Shown here one piece after another: positions 61,551 to 64,000 of a stretch of DNA of 64,000 nt (positions are counted from its first letter, which is position 1; each line of letters starts with the position of its first letter). The stretch spans positions 78,393,754-78,457,753 of the forward strand of contig NC_044989.1 in assembly GCF_008728515.1 (NCBI RefSeq), read 5' to 3'. The translations under genes were made by a program, and so were the position numbers. Source of the DNA: Papio anubis (taxonomy: Eukaryota; Chordata; Mammalia; Primates; Cercopithecidae). The notes under the pieces are model-generated. The model saw only the letters and a program-made list of their open reading frames with translations, did not search any database and was not told the origin of the DNA.

Positions 61551-62455
61551 AACAACTTAAAAAAATTTAAAAAACATAAAATGAAAATATCAAGTTTGGG
61601 CAAGTCCATGAAGATATTGTGTTAGTGGTAATATAAAATGGAGAAGCCCCTATGTGGAATAGTTTAGAAGTTTTTTTAAAAACCTAAACACAGAATTACT
61701 GTATGACTAAGCAATTCCACTCCTAGTGTATACCCAAAGAATATGAAAACAGTCACTCATGCAGTTACTTGTATGTCAGTGTTGATGAGGATATGGAGAA
61801 ATTGGAAACTTTGTGCACTGTGGTTGAGAATGTAAAATGGTTGCAGCCACTACAGAAAACAGTGTGTTAGTCCTCAAAACAAACAAACAAAAATTAGCAC
61901 ATGATACAGCAATTCTACTTCTAGGTATATATCTAAAATAATTTAAAGTAGGTTCTCAAAGAGATTTCTGACACTGATGTTCATAGCCGCATTATTTACA
62001 GTAGCCACAAAATTGAAATAACCCAAGTATTCATCAACAGATGAATATATAAATATAAGGTGGTGTATATAAATGATGTGTTATTTAGCCTTAAAATAGT
62101 GAAACATCCTATAATATGTACAATCCTTGAAAATACTATGCTAAGTAAAATAAGCCAAACACAACAGGAAAAATATCATATGATGCCACTCATCAAATAT
62201 CTAAAACAGGAAAATTCATAAAGACAGAAAGTAGATGAGAGGTTACCAAGCACCATGGGATTGAAGATTGAGGGTTTTGCTCAATGGCTATGAAGTTTCT
62301 GTTTGGGATAATGAAAACATTTTATAAACAGATAGTGGTGGTGGTTGTATAAGATTCTAAGTGCAGCTAATACCAAGGAATTGTATACTTAAAATGGTTG
62401 CAATACTAATTTCATGTTATATATATTTTGCCACACACAAAAAAATCAAAATACA
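61551..62455 (+). mobile_element. L1 3' end (L1MA/MB-like), with a partly duplicated segment
   Basis: AGAATTACTGTATGACTAAGC and GCAATTCCACTCCTAGTGTAT (61,693-61,735) are followed by GATGAGGATATGGAGAAATTG (61,786), text that should come before them in L1. AGCAATTCTACTTCTAGGTAT (61,909) then covers the first point again. The 3' part continues with CATCAACAGATGAATATATAA and ends near GTTATATATATTTTGCCACA. The overlap implies either two adjacent L1 3' pieces or a local duplication of roughly 200 bp. Confidence 0.75.
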
Positions 62456-62984
62456 TAAAGGGACTATGAGTAGATTAACATGCTATTGTTAAAAAGAGAA
62501 TGAGCATTAAGCATCTGTAGTTTCAAATAATAAAAAGAAATTTTTTCCTTAGATGAAATGTTTATGGGTAAGTAATAGGCAGATTAGTCTGAAAATATAA
62601 ACATGGACTTGAGAGTGAAAGGCCTTGAAGATTAAATATGGTCTTCAGGGTTCAGTCAGTGAGAAGACAATGAAGGTTCTCAGGATGGAGTGTGCCAGGT
62701 TCTAACTGAGTGGGCAAGTGGCAGGTAGCTGGAAAAACACTCAAGGAATCATAGACAGTTTTGACATGGATTTACTCTCTCTCTGAGCACAAGCAAGCCA
62801 TATGTATGGTGTTATCAGGATAATTATACCTTTTCCAGACAATAATAGTTCCAAGCCAACCAAGAGCTAACATGGGTGATCACCTAATGTGCCTCACATA
62901 GCATGGCTACATAATGTGTGGGGTTGTATAACTGAACTCCAAACTTGCTGAGTTATGCTGCACTGGAAGGCTGCTTCAGCCTAC
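62456..62984. other. Stretch without recognised feature
   Basis: Unique-looking sequence between the L1 3' end and the env remnant. No LTR that would end the minus-strand provirus is visible here. Confidence 0.5.
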
Positions 62985-64000
62985 TCCTGACTAAAGCACA
63001 GCCATTCCCTTACACCCCACTCTCTAGGCTGAGGTTGTCCTCTGGGCAGGGACACGAGCCATTAGGGCGAAGCCCTGAATCCATAACCCACAACAGCAAT
63101 ACAGAGAGCAACAGCTCACTACTAGGATCCAAGCTATGCAACTTATGACTATTAAGGCCCAATGTAGGCCAGAGCCTAGGGATTCCCACCATCTCTGCAG
63201 GGAGTTGTCAGTAAAGCTCTTGAGCACCTTACTGTCCTGTGAGACCCTTTGCAGGGCTGCTGTTATGTTCTGCCAATTGTCAGGGATAAAGGTACAACAT
63301 TGTGTTCCTAAAAAGGCACAGGTGCCTTCTTGGGCAGCAGTTATTATGTCTAAGGCCATTTGGTTTTGTAATATCACCTTTCTGACCTGATCAACCTCAT
63401 CTTTTAACAGGAGGAGGACCACTCAGGTGTAATTTAGAATCTGAGCAGTGTGCTCTGCAAGAACAGTAATTTGTGCTTCTACCGTTATAGCACCTGCTCC
63501 AGATAGTCATTGCCAAGGGATATAACCACGAGGGGGCTCATCACACTCACAAAAACCAAGTGTGTTGTACCTCCTCCCAGTTATGTGGGCATCTGGGCAA
63601 CATGGGGAGGACAGTGGCAGGTACATAAGGCCACCCTCAGGTACACCATCCAGTTCAATCCACTGGTAAGTAAGCCACCCTTTGTCCCCAGAGACCCATA
63701 AACTCCCAGGGGGCACAAAATCCATCGGGGCCTGACCTTGGAGGGGCCACTTGTTCCACCGTACCTTCAGTGTGGCAACATGTGTTATGTTTACACAGGC
63801 CGTGATGGGTACCCGCCCTACAGTGGTGTTGCCCGTGTTGCTCTATGCACTGTGGTTCCTCGGCTGGGGCTACCACATATTTCCCCACTAGCCAGCCCCA
63901 GACATCATAAATGCTATGGGCCTGTCAGGGGGCAAGTATACCATGGGTCTTGTGGATCCCTTGTTCAAAGCTTGTCACACTGCATTCCAGGTATTGGCCA
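62985..64000 (-). pseudogene. Endogenous retrovirus env remnant (class I), runs off the window
   Basis: On the minus strand, 63,422-63,024 is an open frame of 132 codons starting with GTG directly after a TGA. It carries the C-terminal part of a transmembrane envelope subunit: a conserved heptad-region segment (about residues 18-34), a CX6CC cysteine motif (C35, C42, C43) and a hydrophobic membrane segment (about 87-115) followed by a short tail. Upstream, surface-subunit-like frames at 63,725-63,507 and 63,888-63,655 overlap in different phases, implying at least one frameshift. With the nonsense codon, the gene is inactive as it stands. The CX6CC type is typical of gamma-like (class I) and some related retroviruses. 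The rest of the provirus would lie beyond 64,000. I do not assign the family. Confidence 0.75.

Noticed and set aside
60468..61625. Open frames of 61-131 codons
   Set aside because: They lie in an ERV1-type LTR with CCAAT and TATA-like boxes and have no gag, pol or env features.
1..64000. CRISPR arrays, tRNA genes, operons or phage-like modules
   Set aside because: No spaced direct repeats, cloverleaf-type sequences or closely packed coding frames were seen; the window is primate repeat-rich DNA.

Overview
This window is mammalian nuclear DNA from a catarrhine primate, most likely human. It is AT-rich and CpG-poor. It carries Alu elements (including young AluY-type copies and an old AluJ-type copy), several generations of L1, MIR and L2 fragments, hAT-type DNA transposon remnants and endogenous retrovirus LTRs. 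I find no intact host protein-coding gene, no convincing RNA gene, no CRISPR array and no prokaryotic-style operon. Almost all open reading frames in the window are chance frames inside repeats.

Layout. 1-650: the 5' half of a processed pseudogene of PSAT1 (phosphoserine aminotransferase) on the minus strand, cut by the window edge. 650-11,000: old repeats (Alu, MIR, an L1 fragment, a free Alu monomer, an LTR-like element, L2) in otherwise unremarkable sequence. 11,050-20,880: two large L1 copies lying head to head. The first (minus strand) retains its 5'UTR, ORF1 remnant and endonuclease region but has lost about 1 kb inside ORF2 and its 3' end. The second (plus strand) is bounded by a 14-bp target-site duplication. 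Most of its ORF2 is missing, and the gap holds a block of about 235 bp (19,721-19,956) that is very rich in CpG and GCG/GGC repeats, is open in one frame, and resembles nothing around it. 21,000-34,240: sparse repeats, three Alus, an LTR inserted into an AluJ, and a short polyadenylated retrocopy of an unidentified RNA (23,593-23,750) with a perfect 10-bp duplication. 34,240-53,000: L1 3' ends, MaLR-type and ERV LTRs, microsatellites and Alus. 53,000-57,800: an inverted repeat around CA/TA simple sequence, then Alus. 57,800-62,460: an old L1 split by an antisense L1 fragment and by an ERV1-type LTR. 62,985-64,000: degraded env sequence of a class I endogenous retrovirus on the minus strand, running off the end.

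The observation most worth following is the CpG-rich open block at 19,721-19,956 inside the plus-strand L1. It could be a recent foreign or templated insertion, an assembly chimera, or deliberately introduced sequence. I cannot tell which from the sequence alone. The second is the orphan retrocopy at 23,593-23,750. Family names for older repeats are from recognition of the sequence, not from a database search.
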